From Synechococcaceae cyanobacterium (GTDB taxonomy: Bacteria > Cyanobacteriota > Cyanobacteriia > PCC-6307 > Cyanobiaceae): DNA of 60,419 nucleotides. The stretch is taken from NCBI GenBank assembly GCA_947378425.1, contig CANCJV010000023.1, positions 1-60,419 on the forward strand. Reading direction: 5' to 3'. The translations under genes were made by a program, and so were the position numbers. The notes under the pieces were generated by a model that saw only the letters and a list, made by a program, of their open reading frames with translations, made no database searches and was not told the origin of the DNA. Positions 8,784 through 17,253 of this stretch are shown here, one piece after another (position 1 is the first letter of the stretch; every line of letters starts with the position of its first letter).

Positions 8784-8853
8784 TGCAAACAGGATACGAA
8801 CAACAATCGATGGATCCAATGCTAGAGCAACTCAGCGACTTGGCTTAGCGCCC

Positions 8854-10028
8854 CTAGCTCATGGCACGAATCAGAACAAGACCACGGGTGTTGAGCCGAA
8901 TCACCCAGACCGAATCGGTGGACATGATGAATAGAATGCTATTATCACGTCGACCGAACGTCAGCAGGCCGTTTTTGGGCATCAGAATCTTGCCAATCAG
9001 TTTGCCCGTAGGATTGAGCACATGCACCCCATCCAGGGCGCCCACATAGACATTGCCCCTGCCATCCAGCCGCATTCCGTCGGGGAACCCTGGCCCGATC
9101 ACCCCAAACGTCGTACATGCGACCAGGGTGTTGCCATCCTCAGCGACAGCATAGGAGTCAATTGCGCGAGGGAGACAAGGAAAGTAGGCACGATTCGCCT
9201 GAAAGGCACCACTTCCAATGACATAGCGGGTCTTTTCCGAAGGAGAAAAAGCAATGTCATTGGGCTGATTAAGGCCAAGAGCGACCGCCGAAAACTGCTT
9301 GGCTTTAGAGTCAGAACGATAAACATTATTCGGAAGCTTCGCCTTTTGACCTGGAAACTCCAAGGATCCATAAGACAGGTGCGGAAACCAGACGCTGCCA
9401 CCTCTCTTGACAACAAAGTCATCAGGACCATTGAGCCCGAACCCCTTGTAGTTGTCGACCAGAGTATTGACCTGACGGGAAACATCCGAGAAGTAAGATC
9501 GAAAGCCTCTAGTGATCGAGATCCGTTGACCCGTCTTCTCTGCCCCGAGCACTTGTCCCTGCAGATTGACCGTCTGACCATCCACCCCACCAGCGGGAAT
9601 GCGATAGAGACTGGGAGTCTCCTAGGAAGAAGCAATCATAGCGCCCGACCTATCCAAGCCGTTCCACTTCAAGGCATTGACACTGTTGTGAACGATGTCG
9701 CAAAAGAGAAGCAGACCACCACTGCCTTTAGCATCATTCAAAAAACAGGGTCCTCAGAAAAACCAAATCCCTTGGCAAAGTGGAGCAACTTGGGCGTCAG
9801 ACGGATGATCGCCTCAAAAGAAGGGTCATACGCCTGGACAGACAACTGCGGAGACGCAGACTCGGGAGTAAATGGATGACTGACAATCAGGAGATTGTGG
9901 CAATCCTTGGTCACCGGAGACTGGGGCGGACAATCGACACCCACCGAGGCATTGGCTTGCTTACCAGGCAGGCAGCCAAACAAAAGGCTGCTCAGAACTG
10001 AGAAGCCAGCAATGGTCTTCAGATTCAT
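8854..10028 (-). pseudogene. SMP-30/gluconolactonase-like lipoprotein, decayed copy 2
   Basis: Reading the minus strand, an ATG at 10028 opens a lipoprotein-like signal (SSLLFGC) followed by mature sequence. The frame ends early at a T run (A run 9739-9744 on the plus strand). One more T would continue as LNDAKGSGGLLLFCDIVHNS in the correct propeller frame. A second break is an in-frame TAG near 9622, after ASS. From about 9618 to 8854 the propeller is open, with LNGPDDFVVKRGGSVWF, LNQPNDIAFSP and PGFPDGMRLDGRGNVYVGAL. The sequence parallels the third copy at 11004. It is visibly more AT-rich than neighbouring genes. Two independent lesions support a real pseudogene. Confidence 0.75.
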
Positions 10029-10061
10029 GATTGAGGGCTGTCGAGCAAACAACTAAGATTG

Positions 10062-10095
10062 GCCTTGGATGCTTAGCCTTGGATGCTTAGCCTTG
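10062..10095. repeat. Short tandem repeat, 14-base unit
   Basis: GCCTTGGATGCTTA occurs twice in tandem, plus a partial third copy. It lies just upstream (in the minus-strand sense) of the decayed SMP-30 copy 2. Function unknown; possibly replication slippage in a non-selected leader. Confidence 0.8.
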
Positions 10096-10214
10096 CACCC
10101 CGATCCAGGCGACTAAAGCCAGGGAAGAGCAGCTATCAAGATAAATTCTGATTCAGCTATAGCCCATAAACCTACCAGGATTGGAGGGGAAGATTCACCA
10201 CCAGGCATCCTCCA

Positions 10215-10715
10215 TCAGACATAAGGACAAGCTTGCTTGGGAGCAATAACTTTTGGCATCTGGACAACCATCAAAACAAGCGGTTCATCACCCACCGTGC
10301 CCGAGAGGTGACCACGTTTGCCATCACTCATGACGCAACCTTGATCTTCGCCAAGTGAGAGATCGCCCGGCCCCATCTCAACCCGGGTGCCATCCATCGT
10401 CTCAACAAACCAACGCCCTGAAATCGGGATAAGCCATTGGGGTGCGGGATTCTCATGCCACGTCCCCACCCAGCCTACTGGTTGAATAAGGAAGATGATC
10501 TTCATATCATCTTCAATCTCCAGCCCTTGCCAGATACCCCTGAAGTCCCATTTCTTTTGGTCCGGCGTCCAGGCGTCAGCCCTAGGAATCTTGAATGAAG
10601 TCAGCATGCACTTTGCCTGGCGGCTGATTCCATCAGAGTCGGTCCAAACATGCCAATAAGGGACCTGGGGAGCATCTGCTGCTGCGTCGGCCGTCGGGCT
10701 GTGCTGATCCGTCAT
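10215..10715 (-). CDS. Cupin-domain protein
   Basis: The product has 166 residues. The central and C-terminal part shows a cupin barrel: WHENPAPQWLIPISGRWFVETMDG, then VEMGPGDLSLGEDQG, then GHLSGTVGDEPLVLMVVQMP. The usual metal-ligand His/Glu set is only partly visible. The substrate is unknown. There is no signal peptide. It lies between the two broken SMP-30 copies on the same strand, suggesting it belonged to the same catabolic block. Confidence 0.75.
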   Translation of the reverse strand: MTDQHSPTADAAADAPQVPYWHVWTDSDGISRQAKCMLTSFKIPRADAWTPDQKKWDFRGIWQGLEIEDDMKIIFLIQPVGWVGTWHENPAPQWLIPISGRWFVETMDGTRVEMGPGDLSLGEDQGCVMSDGKRGHLSGTVGDEPLVLMVVQMPKVIAPKQACPYV

Positions 10716-11003
10716 GAATACATTTGTTTTGCCACAGTCTAAGAGCCTTCAACGAAGCGTCAAGCATTTCCTGCAAAACAGCAGGCAAAAGCAGGGCAAC
10801 GCCTGCTTCGCTCAAATCCAGAGGAACGATCGATAAGGATGCGAGACATGCACCAATCGGCGAAACCCGCACAGACCTTCTACCACCAACCTCTGACAAC
10901 CAGCTCAAACGCACAATTCCTACTGAGCAAAAACCAAGCAGAGCAATCCCAAACAACAGATTCGCCAGAGATGCAACCCCGAATGTCAAAGGCAACCCAA
11001 CAG

Positions 11004-12065
11004 CTACCGATCACCCCGCAACCGCACCGGCACCAACTCCCTGGTGTTCAGCTTGATCGCCCAAAGAGTATTCGTCGACCCAATGAAAAGGATGTTGTTG
11101 TCCTTGCCACCAAAGCTGAGGTTGGCGGTCTCCTTCGCCATCAGAAGCTTGCCGATCAGGTTGCCCTGGGGATTGAAAACCTGGATCCCATCGAGGGCGC
11201 CCACATAAACATTTCCCTTCTCATCCAGGTGCATGCCATCGGGGAAGCCGGGAGTCACATCAGCAAACAAGCGCTTGTTACTGATCGTTGTGCCATCGGC
11301 GCTGACGTCATAGACATAGATGCGATGGGGCAGATAGGGGAAATACGTACGAGGCCCCTGAATGGCACCACTGTCAATGATGTAGAGCTTCTTCTCCCCA
11401 GGCCCGAAAGCCAGGCCATTCGGCATCATCAGCGACGATTCCACCGCCGAGAGTTTCCCCGTCGCAGGCTCATAGCGATACACATTGTTGGGCAGCTCGG
11501 CCGGCTGCGGCGGGAACTGCAGTGAGCCATAGCTGGGATCACTGCACCAAACCGTGCCGTCACTCTTGACCACCAGATCATTGGGGGAGTTGAGACGCTT
11601 GCCCTGGTAGCGATCCACCAGGGTGGGGGCCTAGGGATCGGGGCTGCGCAGATTCGCCTGCAGATCCCTGGTGATCGAAACCCGGCGCCCCGTGGTCTCC
11701 GCTGTCAGCAGATGGCCCTGCAGATCCACGGTCTGGCTATCGGCCACTCCAGATGGATTGCGATAGAGACGGGGCTTCTCCGACGAGGCCGCTGTGATCG
11801 CACCCTTGGCATCCAGTCCGTTCCAGCGCATCACGTAGATGCTGCTATGGATCTGGTCGGTGATAAACAACCATCCACCGCCCCATTGCCTGTCCTGCAG
11901 ATAGGCCGGCCCTTCGCTGAAACCGAAGCCTGTGGCCACAGGGGTATCAGGGCCGGCGTCCGTCCGACGATCTCCGTGAAGGCGGGATCGAAGGACTGAA
12001 CAGGCAGCTGGGGCGTCTGGGATTCTGGATAGGGCGGCTGGTTGGTGATCACCAGTTCCCGGCAC
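11004..12065 (-). pseudogene. SMP-30/gluconolactonase (LRE type), decayed copy 3
   Basis: The minus-strand frame codes for a propeller protein. It runs from GFGFSEGPAYLQDRQWGGG through SSEKPRLYRNPSGV and LRSPDP, then hits an in-frame TAG at 11631-11633. It continues in the same frame as APTLVDRYQGKRLNSPNDLVV to the natural end at 11004. Upstream, the matching N-terminal sequence (TPQLPVQSFDPAFTEIVGRT) lies in a different frame, so a one-base shift occurs near 11950. No clear signal peptide remains. The downstream half (11004-11618) would make a 204-residue fragment if internally initiated. Similar to copy 2, so the two are duplicates. Confidence 0.75.
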
Positions 12066-12395
12066 CGCGGCCGGGCTGAAGCAGCCCTCGGAGTGAACCG
12101 GTTCTGAATCCAGATCGCATGGAAGCAGGGAGAGGGGACGTTCTGGAGCAGAAGGAATCGGGATCGCGGCCGGTCCATGACCAGCGGAGCAACCCTTACC
12201 CAGGCTGGCGCCGTCCCGTTCAGGATTTCGTCGTCACCGTAGGCATGAACGACAGGATTGGCTCCGATCCAGGCATCGGTGTGAGCGAGTCCCATCGGGG
12301 CTTCCTGACAGCGTCCGCCGTGGTGGGCCACATCGGCTGACGTCACTAGGGTACGCAGGTTTGATTTCCATCGTTTCTCTCCTAACCCCAACCTG
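12066..12395. other. Region between SMP-30 copy 3 and the SDR gene
   Basis: About 330 bases. The last part near 12060-12115 may be the remains of the 5' end of the copy-3 pseudogene. The rest has open frames in several phases but no protein I recognise. It must include the promoter of the SDR gene. Confidence 0.4.
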
Positions 12396-13202
12396 ATGAC
12401 CAGCTCCAATCCCCTGGCCGGCAAGGCCCTCTCAACGCTGCTGCAAGGCAAAGTCGCCATCGTCACCGGTGGCAACAGCGGCATCGGTAAATCCATCGTC
12501 GAGTATCTGGCCGAGCTCGGCGCCAAGGTGGTGATCGACTACCGCTCCCACCCCGAGGCCACCGAAGAACTGGAGCAGGAGATCGGTGCCTACGGCGGCA
12601 GCAGCTACGGCGTGCAGGCCGATGTCGGCAAGCTCGACGATCTGCAGCGCCTGGTGGATGCCACCGTCGCGAAGTACGGCCGCCTTGACGTGATGGTCAA
12701 CAACGCCGGCATTGAAACGCGCACCTCGATCCTCACCACCACCCCGGATAACTTCGACAAGGTGCTCGACGTCAACCTGCGCGGCGTCTTCTTCGCCACC
12801 CAGTTCGCCGCCAAACAGATGATCTCCCAGGGCGGCGGCGGCCGCATCATCAACATCTCCTCAGTGCACGAGGACTGGCCCATGCCCGACAACACCCCCT
12901 ACTGCTGCGCCAAGGGCGGCGTGCGCATGCTCACCCGCACCGCAGCCCTGGAGCTGGCCCCCCACGGCATCACGATCGTCAACGTCGGCCCCGGTGCCGT
13001 GGCGACACCGATCAACGACTCCACCATGAACAACCCCGAGCTGCTGGCCAAGCTCAATGCCGCTATCCCCATGGGCCGCATGGCCCAGCCCGAGGAGATC
13101 GCCAAGGTGGTCGGATTCCTGGCCAGCGATGCCGCCAGCTACATCACCGCCGCCACGCTCTTCGTCGATGGTGGCCTGATGCACTGCAGCCCCGGCCTCT
13201 GA
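12396..13202 (+). CDS. Short-chain dehydrogenase, glucose 1-dehydrogenase-like
   Basis: The 268-residue SDR has the cofactor motif TGGNSGIG at residues 24-31, the NNAG motif, IINISS with the catalytic Ser, and the YxxxK pair Tyr169/Lys173 (YCCAK). The end ITAATLFVDGGL is typical of classical SDRs. Sequence features such as VVIDYRSHPEATEELEQEI resemble bacterial glucose 1-dehydrogenases, which oxidise glucose to gluconolactone with NAD(P)+. Substrate assignment at family level is uncertain. The neighbouring lactonase relatives fit a glucose-to-gluconate step. It converges on the NDH-2-like gene with a strong hairpin between. Confidence 0.85.
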   Translation: MTSSNPLAGKALSTLLQGKVAIVTGGNSGIGKSIVEYLAELGAKVVIDYRSHPEATEELEQEIGAYGGSSYGVQADVGKLDDLQRLVDATVAKYGRLDVMVNNAGIETRTSILTTTPDNFDKVLDVNLRGVFFATQFAAKQMISQGGGGRIINISSVHEDWPMPDNTPYCCAKGGVRMLTRTAALELAPHGITIVNVGPGAVATPINDSTMNNPELLAKLNAAIPMGRMAQPEEIAKVVGFLASDAASYITAATLFVDGGLMHCSPGL

Positions 13203-13214
13203 GCCGGGTTGGAT

Positions 13215-13241
13215 GCGGCAGCCTGGCCTTCAGGCTGCCGC
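13215..13241. terminator. Bidirectional hairpin terminator
   Basis: GCGGCAGCCTG and CAGGCTGCCGC form a perfect 11-base inverted repeat around a 5-base loop. It lies 12 bases after the SDR stop and overlaps the last codons of the convergent NDH-2-like gene. There is no T tract, but GC-rich stems like this between convergent genes commonly end transcription. Confidence 0.65.
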
Positions 13242-14612
13242 CGGTGTCTCCTGGGGCTCCGGAGCGGCAGGGTCTTGGGCCCGCTCAGCCCGCTCCAAGC
13301 CCACCTCCACGCCCATGTGCTGATCGGTGCGTCCCGTGATCAGCAGTCCAGCCCGCTGACGAGTGGCGATCATCCACAGCCATTTGGTCAGCAGGGTGAG
13401 GCGATTTTCATTGGCCGGCATGAAGGCCAGGTGTGCCAGCCCCCAGAGCAGCCAGCCAAAGGCCCCACTGACCTTGAATCCCCGCAGGTCCGCCACGGCG
13501 CAGAGGGGACCGATCACCGCCATGCTGCCAAAGTCGAACCAGCGGAAGGTGGTCTGACGATCTCCTGTCATCTGGGCGAGCAGGTCGAGGGCCACCCAGC
13601 CGCCCATCTGCACCGCCGGTCCGGCCATGCCCGGCAGAGGCTTGCCATCCAGCGTGTGCGAATAGGAGCAGAGGTCCCCCACCACCCGGATCTCGGGATG
13701 GCCGGCGATCGAGAAGTCGGGTTCGACCACAACGCGCCCGCCGCGATCGACCGTGCAACCGGTGCGTTGCGCCAGCAACTTGCCGAGATGGGAGGGGCGT
13801 ACGCCCGCACTCCAGCAGATCGTGGCGGCCTCCAGCACCCGCTCGGCCGGTGTTCCTGGCGCCGGATTCTTGAAGGCCACGGTGAGCCGGCCCGCCTCGA
13901 TGCTCTGCACCCGGCCGCCCAGCACCAGCTCCACGCCACGGGAGCTCAGATACTTGCCGGCCGCCTCCGACAGCTCCGGAGCCATCGCCCGCAACACCCG
14001 ATCACCGGGATCGACCAGGTAGACCCGGCAGAGCTGCGGATCCACCTGGCGGAAGTCACGCCGAGCCGCATGCAGCAGCAACTCGTTGATGGAACCGGCC
14101 AGCTCGCAGCCCGAAGGACCGCCGCCGACGACCACCACCGATTGTAGAAAACGACAGCGCTCTGGATCCGGAGTCTGCTCCGCTTCCTCCAGGGCCGAGA
14201 GCACGCGGCGGCGAATTTCATCGGCGTGCTCGAGGATCTTCATCGGCGGCGCCAATTCGCGCCACTCCTCGTGGCCGAAGTAGGTGCTGCCCGAGCCGGT
14301 GGCCAGGATCAGGCTGTCGTAGCGCAGGCGGCGATCGTTGAACACCACCTCCCGGTTGTCGGTGTCGAGATCGACCACCTCCCCGAGCAACACCTGCACA
14401 TTGGCCGCCTTGGCCAGCAACAGTCGCAGCGGCGTGGCGACGTCCGCCTCGGACACCAGGCCGGAAGCCACCTGATAGAGAAGGGGCTGGAAAAGATTGA
14501 AATTGCGCTTGTCCACCAGGGTGACCCGCACCGGTTTGCCCGCGAGGCGATGGGCCGCCTTGAGCCCGGCGAAACCTCCGCCCACGATCACCACGTGAGG
14601 CCAGCTCTTCAT
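13230..14612 (-). CDS. Type II NADH dehydrogenase-like FAD/NAD(P) oxidoreductase
   Basis: The product is about 460 residues, with an N-terminal FAD-binding motif (VVIVGGGFAGLKAA) and LVDKRNFNLFQPLLYQVASG, a hallmark of NDH-2 enzymes. A second Rossmann motif (VVVGGGPSGCELAG) binds NAD(P)H. The C-terminal segment WLLWGLAHLAFMP, followed by WLWMIATRQRAG, is the membrane-association region of this family. NDH-2 transfers electrons from NAD(P)H to quinone at the membrane without pumping protons. The likely start is the ATG at 14612, directly before the FAD motif; an in-frame ATG at 14660 would add 16 residues. A quinone-reducing role would feed the oxidase operon downstream. Confidence 0.88.
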   Translation of the reverse strand: MKSWPHVVIVGGGFAGLKAAHRLAGKPVRVTLVDKRNFNLFQPLLYQVASGLVSEADVATPLRLLLAKAANVQVLLGEVVDLDTDNREVVFNDRRLRYDSLILATGSGSTYFGHEEWRELAPPMKILEHADEIRRRVLSALEEAEQTPDPERCRFLQSVVVVGGGPSGCELAGSINELLLHAARRDFRQVDPQLCRVYLVDPGDRVLRAMAPELSEAAGKYLSSRGVELVLGGRVQSIEAGRLTVAFKNPAPGTPAERVLEAATICWSAGVRPSHLGKLLAQRTGCTVDRGGRVVVEPDFSIAGHPEIRVVGDLCSYSHTLDGKPLPGMAGPAVQMGGWVALDLLAQMTGDRQTTFRWFDFGSMAVIGPLCAVADLRGFKVSGAFGWLLWGLAHLAFMPANENRLTLLTKWLWMIATRQRAGLLITGRTDQHMGVEVGLERAERAQDPAAPEPQETPAAA

Positions 14613-14757
14613 CACGGCTTCGCTCGGCTCAAGCTCAAGGAAGAAGCGTTCCTTCGCCATCGATGCGGTCGGCACAATGCTTGCAAGGTAGTGGCAATCC
14701 CCCGCCAGGGGAGCTCTGCCCTGCCAGGATGCAGAGTCCCTCACTCGCCCTCTGCCC

Positions 14758-15012
14758 GTGTCGCTCCCCGCCCTGCAGGCCTTCGTCAGCAGCGCAGCCG
14801 CCGATGAGCAGCTGCGCCAGAAACTTCACGCTGCCACCGGTCTTGACGATGTCGTCGACCTGGCCAGTAGCCATGGTCACGACTTCAGCAAGGCCACCCT
14901 GCTGAAAGCCCATGCGGAGGCGATCAGCAAAGCACCGGACCACGCCCTTGAAGCGATCAACAGCTGGGGCGACGCCCTGATGTACGCCTTCGGCGCCAGC
15001 GACAAAGACTGA
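14758..15012 (+). CDS. Nif11-family peptide
   Basis: A GTG at 14758 starts an 84-residue peptide beginning SLPALQAFVSSAAADEQLRQ. It continues DVVDLASSHGHDFSKATLLKA, which matches the Nif11 domain (residues about 3-50). The Nif11 family includes leader peptides of cyanobacterial ribosomally made natural products, plus many stand-alone members of unknown role. After the domain, the C-terminal 35 residues lack the double-glycine site and Cys/Ser/Thr-rich core of a clear precursor. It may therefore be a non-precursor member. No modification enzyme is adjacent. It points away from the NDH-2-like gene. Confidence 0.75.
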   Translation: MSLPALQAFVSSAAADEQLRQKLHAATGLDDVVDLASSHGHDFSKATLLKAHAEAISKAPDHALEAINSWGDALMYAFGASDKD

Positions 15013-15129
15013 TGGTGGCTACGAGCCGCGTTCGGGAATGGCCATAGCCCCCTGTAGCAAAAGATCACAGATCCGGCGCGACGGTCCGAGCCTGGCCAAC
15101 CTCAAAGGGTTCATCGTGGCAAGGCCCCG

Positions 15130-15627
15130 ATGCAGCTGCTGCTGCCAGCGCTCAATGATCACAACCTGCCCTGGATGGACACCCTCCATCCGATCGTGGT
15201 CCACTTCGTCATCGCCATGGCGGTGATCAGCGTGGTGTTCGATCTGATCGGTGTGGTGCTGCGGCGTCCCAACCTGTTTGAGGTCAGCTTCTGGAACCTG
15301 CTGTTCGCCACGGCGGCCATCTTCGTGGCGATCATCTTCGGCCAGGTGGAAGCAGGTCTGGCGGATCCCTACGGCGCCTCCCGCTCAATCCTCAATCTGC
15401 ACAGCACCCTGGGCTGGTCCCTGGCCGGCATCCTCTCGCTGCTCACCGGCTGGCGTTACGTGCTGCGCAACCGTGATCCCGAAAGCCTGCCGCTGCCGTT
15501 CCTGGCGGCCGGGGGCGTGCTGGCCCTACTCGTCGCGGTGCAGGTCACCCTGGGCAATCAGCTGATCTGGGTCTATGGCCTGCACACGGTGCCAGTGGTG
15601 GCCGCCGGTCGCGCCGGGTTGATCTGA
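15130..15627 (+). CDS. DUF2231 membrane protein 1 of the oxidase operon
   Basis: The 165-residue protein carries the DUF2231 signature LHPIVVHFVIAMAVISVVFD, in which the HP..VHF motif sits in the first membrane helix. Three more hydrophobic helices follow, with conserved His residues (LNLHSTLGW, YGLHTVP) that could bind heme. Function is not established for the family. The stop overlaps the next start (TGATG at 15625-15629), so the two DUF2231 genes are translationally coupled. It is the first gene of the oxidase run. No recognisable promoter in the 117 bases upstream. Confidence 0.85.
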   Translation: MQLLLPALNDHNLPWMDTLHPIVVHFVIAMAVISVVFDLIGVVLRRPNLFEVSFWNLLFATAAIFVAIIFGQVEAGLADPYGASRSILNLHSTLGWSLAGILSLLTGWRYVLRNRDPESLPLPFLAAGGVLALLVAVQVTLGNQLIWVYGLHTVPVVAAGRAGLI

Positions 15628-16298
15628 TGGAGTTCCCCCTGCTCCTGTCCCCTGCGGGGCTGCCCCAGCTGCTGCTGCACATCACCACCCTGCCGGCCGG
15701 CTCGCCGATCAGTCAGTTGGCCAGCTGGCTGGGTCCCAACGATCTGCCCTACAGCCTGCCGATCCATCCGACCCTGGTCCATTTCACGATCGGCCTGTTC
15801 GTGATCGCCATCGCCTTCGACATCGCCGGCGCCCTCTATCCGATTGAAAAGCGGGTCTTCCGCTTCCTGGCCCTGCCGATCACCCGGGCCGGCTTCCACG
15901 ACGTGGGCTGGTACAACCTGCTGGCCTGCGCCGTCGTCAGCTTCTTCACCGTGGCGGCCGGCTTCTTCGAAATGCTGCTGGCGGTTCCGATCCCCGGTGT
16001 CACCAGCACCATCGGCCTGCAGAGCATGGAGACCATGCTCTGGCATGGGGTCGGCGGAGTGGCGATCCTGTTGGTCATCATCGCCATGACCGTCTGGCGC
16101 GGCTATCAGCGATTCCTGTGGCGGCGCGACATGGGGCGCCAGGTGCAGTGGCTCTACCTGCTGGTGGGTCTGGGTCTGTTCCTGGTGATCGGCTTGCACG
16201 GCACCCTCGGCGCTGAACTGGCGGGGGAGTTCGGTGTCCACATCACCGCCGACCAGCTGCTGTCCTCAGGGGCTGATCTGAACGTCGCCCTTCCTTAG
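15627..16298 (+). CDS. DUF2231 membrane protein 2 of the oxidase operon
   Basis: This 223-residue protein is a relative of the preceding gene, with IHPTLVHFTIGLFVIAIAFD as the DUF2231 signature and about five membrane segments. Histidines recur in equivalent places (FHDVGWYN, LWHGVGG, GLHGTLGAEL). The protein begins at an ATG that overlaps the upstream stop. The next gene, oxidase subunit II, starts 12 bases later. DUF2231 proteins adjacent to terminal oxidases suggest an accessory or electron-entry role at the membrane; this is inferred from gene context only. Confidence 0.85.
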   Translation: MEFPLLLSPAGLPQLLLHITTLPAGSPISQLASWLGPNDLPYSLPIHPTLVHFTIGLFVIAIAFDIAGALYPIEKRVFRFLALPITRAGFHDVGWYNLLACAVVSFFTVAAGFFEMLLAVPIPGVTSTIGLQSMETMLWHGVGGVAILLVIIAMTVWRGYQRFLWRRDMGRQVQWLYLLVGLGLFLVIGLHGTLGAELAGEFGVHITADQLLSSGADLNVALP

Positions 16299-16310
16299 GG
16301 ATCTCTCCCC

Positions 16311-17249
16311 ATGACATCCTCATCACCACGCCGCCTCGGCCCCATTGCCCTGGCAGCTCTGGCCCTCTGGATCGGCCTGCTGGCGCTGATCAGCTACTGG
16401 ATGGCAGCCCAGTCGTACCACTGGCTGCCGGTTCAGGCTTCGAACGCCGCCCCTCTGGTCGACGGTCTGTTCAGCTTTGAGACCGGTCTGGGCACTTTCG
16501 TCTTCCTCGGGGTGATCTCGGTGATCGCCTGGGTTGTCCTGAGGCATCGCGCCGAGAAATACGACCAAAGCGATGCCGAGCCGATTGAAGGGAATACCAA
16601 ACTTGAGGTGATCTGGACCGTGATTCCGCTGGTCATCGTCATGGGGATCGCGGTCTACGCGATGCGGATCAACCACCAACTCGGCGTCCTTGGTCCGATG
16701 GAGCACATCCATCCTCACAACGCCATTGAGGCCCAGGGCGGCTACCCGGGTGATCAACTGCCGCCTGAGTCGATTGAAGTGATCGCCCGTCAATGGTCGT
16801 GGGAATTTCGCTATCCCGGAGCCCATGTCTCCTCGACGGAGCTGCATCTGCCGGTCGATCAACCCGTCACCTTCCGCCTCACCTCCGAGGACGTCCTCCA
16901 TGGCTTCTACATCCCAGCTTTCCGCCTCAAGCAGGACGTGATCCCCGGCAAGGCCATCGACTTCAGCCTCACCCCCACCCGCGAGGGTCGCTATCGGCTG
17001 CGGGATTCCCAGTTCAGCGGCACCTGGTTCGCCGCCAACCAGGCCGATGTCGTGGTCGAGACAGCCGAGGACTATCAGGCCTGGTTGACTCAGGCTGCCT
17101 CCTTGCCTCTTCAGGACGGCCTCAGCGATGCCGTTGGTGAGTACCGCGAGCGCCAGACGCAGGTCCATCCCGGCTGGGCCACCGTGCGGCCTGCTCCTCC
17201 GCCTCAGGTGAACGTTCCCGGCTCCAACACGCTCCCCCACGACGCCTGA
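16311..17249 (+). CDS. ctaC: Heme-copper oxidase subunit II without CuA ligands (ARTO type)
   Basis: The 312-residue product has two N-terminal membrane helices and the conserved segment QWSWEFRYPGA, then VLHGFYIPAFRLKQDVIPG, a typical cupredoxin-domain core of subunit II. The CuA site of ordinary subunit II (C-x3-C-x3-H-x2-M) is absent: residues 232-240 read DSQFSGTWF, so both Cys and the His are replaced. Loss of CuA is known for quinol oxidases and for the cyanobacterial alternative respiratory terminal oxidase. The protein is therefore expected to take electrons from quinol rather than cytochrome c. It starts 12 bases after the second DUF2231 gene and ends 4 bases before subunit I. Confidence 0.92.
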   Translation: MTSSSPRRLGPIALAALALWIGLLALISYWMAAQSYHWLPVQASNAAPLVDGLFSFETGLGTFVFLGVISVIAWVVLRHRAEKYDQSDAEPIEGNTKLEVIWTVIPLVIVMGIAVYAMRINHQLGVLGPMEHIHPHNAIEAQGGYPGDQLPPESIEVIARQWSWEFRYPGAHVSSTELHLPVDQPVTFRLTSEDVLHGFYIPAFRLKQDVIPGKAIDFSLTPTREGRYRLRDSQFSGTWFAANQADVVVETAEDYQAWLTQAASLPLQDGLSDAVGEYRERQTQVHPGWATVRPAPPPQVNVPGSNTLPHDA

Positions 17250-17253
17250 GGCC

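Noticed and set aside
6975-8825. A 616-codon plus-strand frame
   Set aside because: It runs across three minus-strand genes with clear families (VOC, GlcG/HbpS, SMP-30) and has antisense composition.
10633-10995. Hydrophobic minus-strand frame near the cupin gene
   Set aside because: Overlaps the cupin start and has no family or ribosome-site support.
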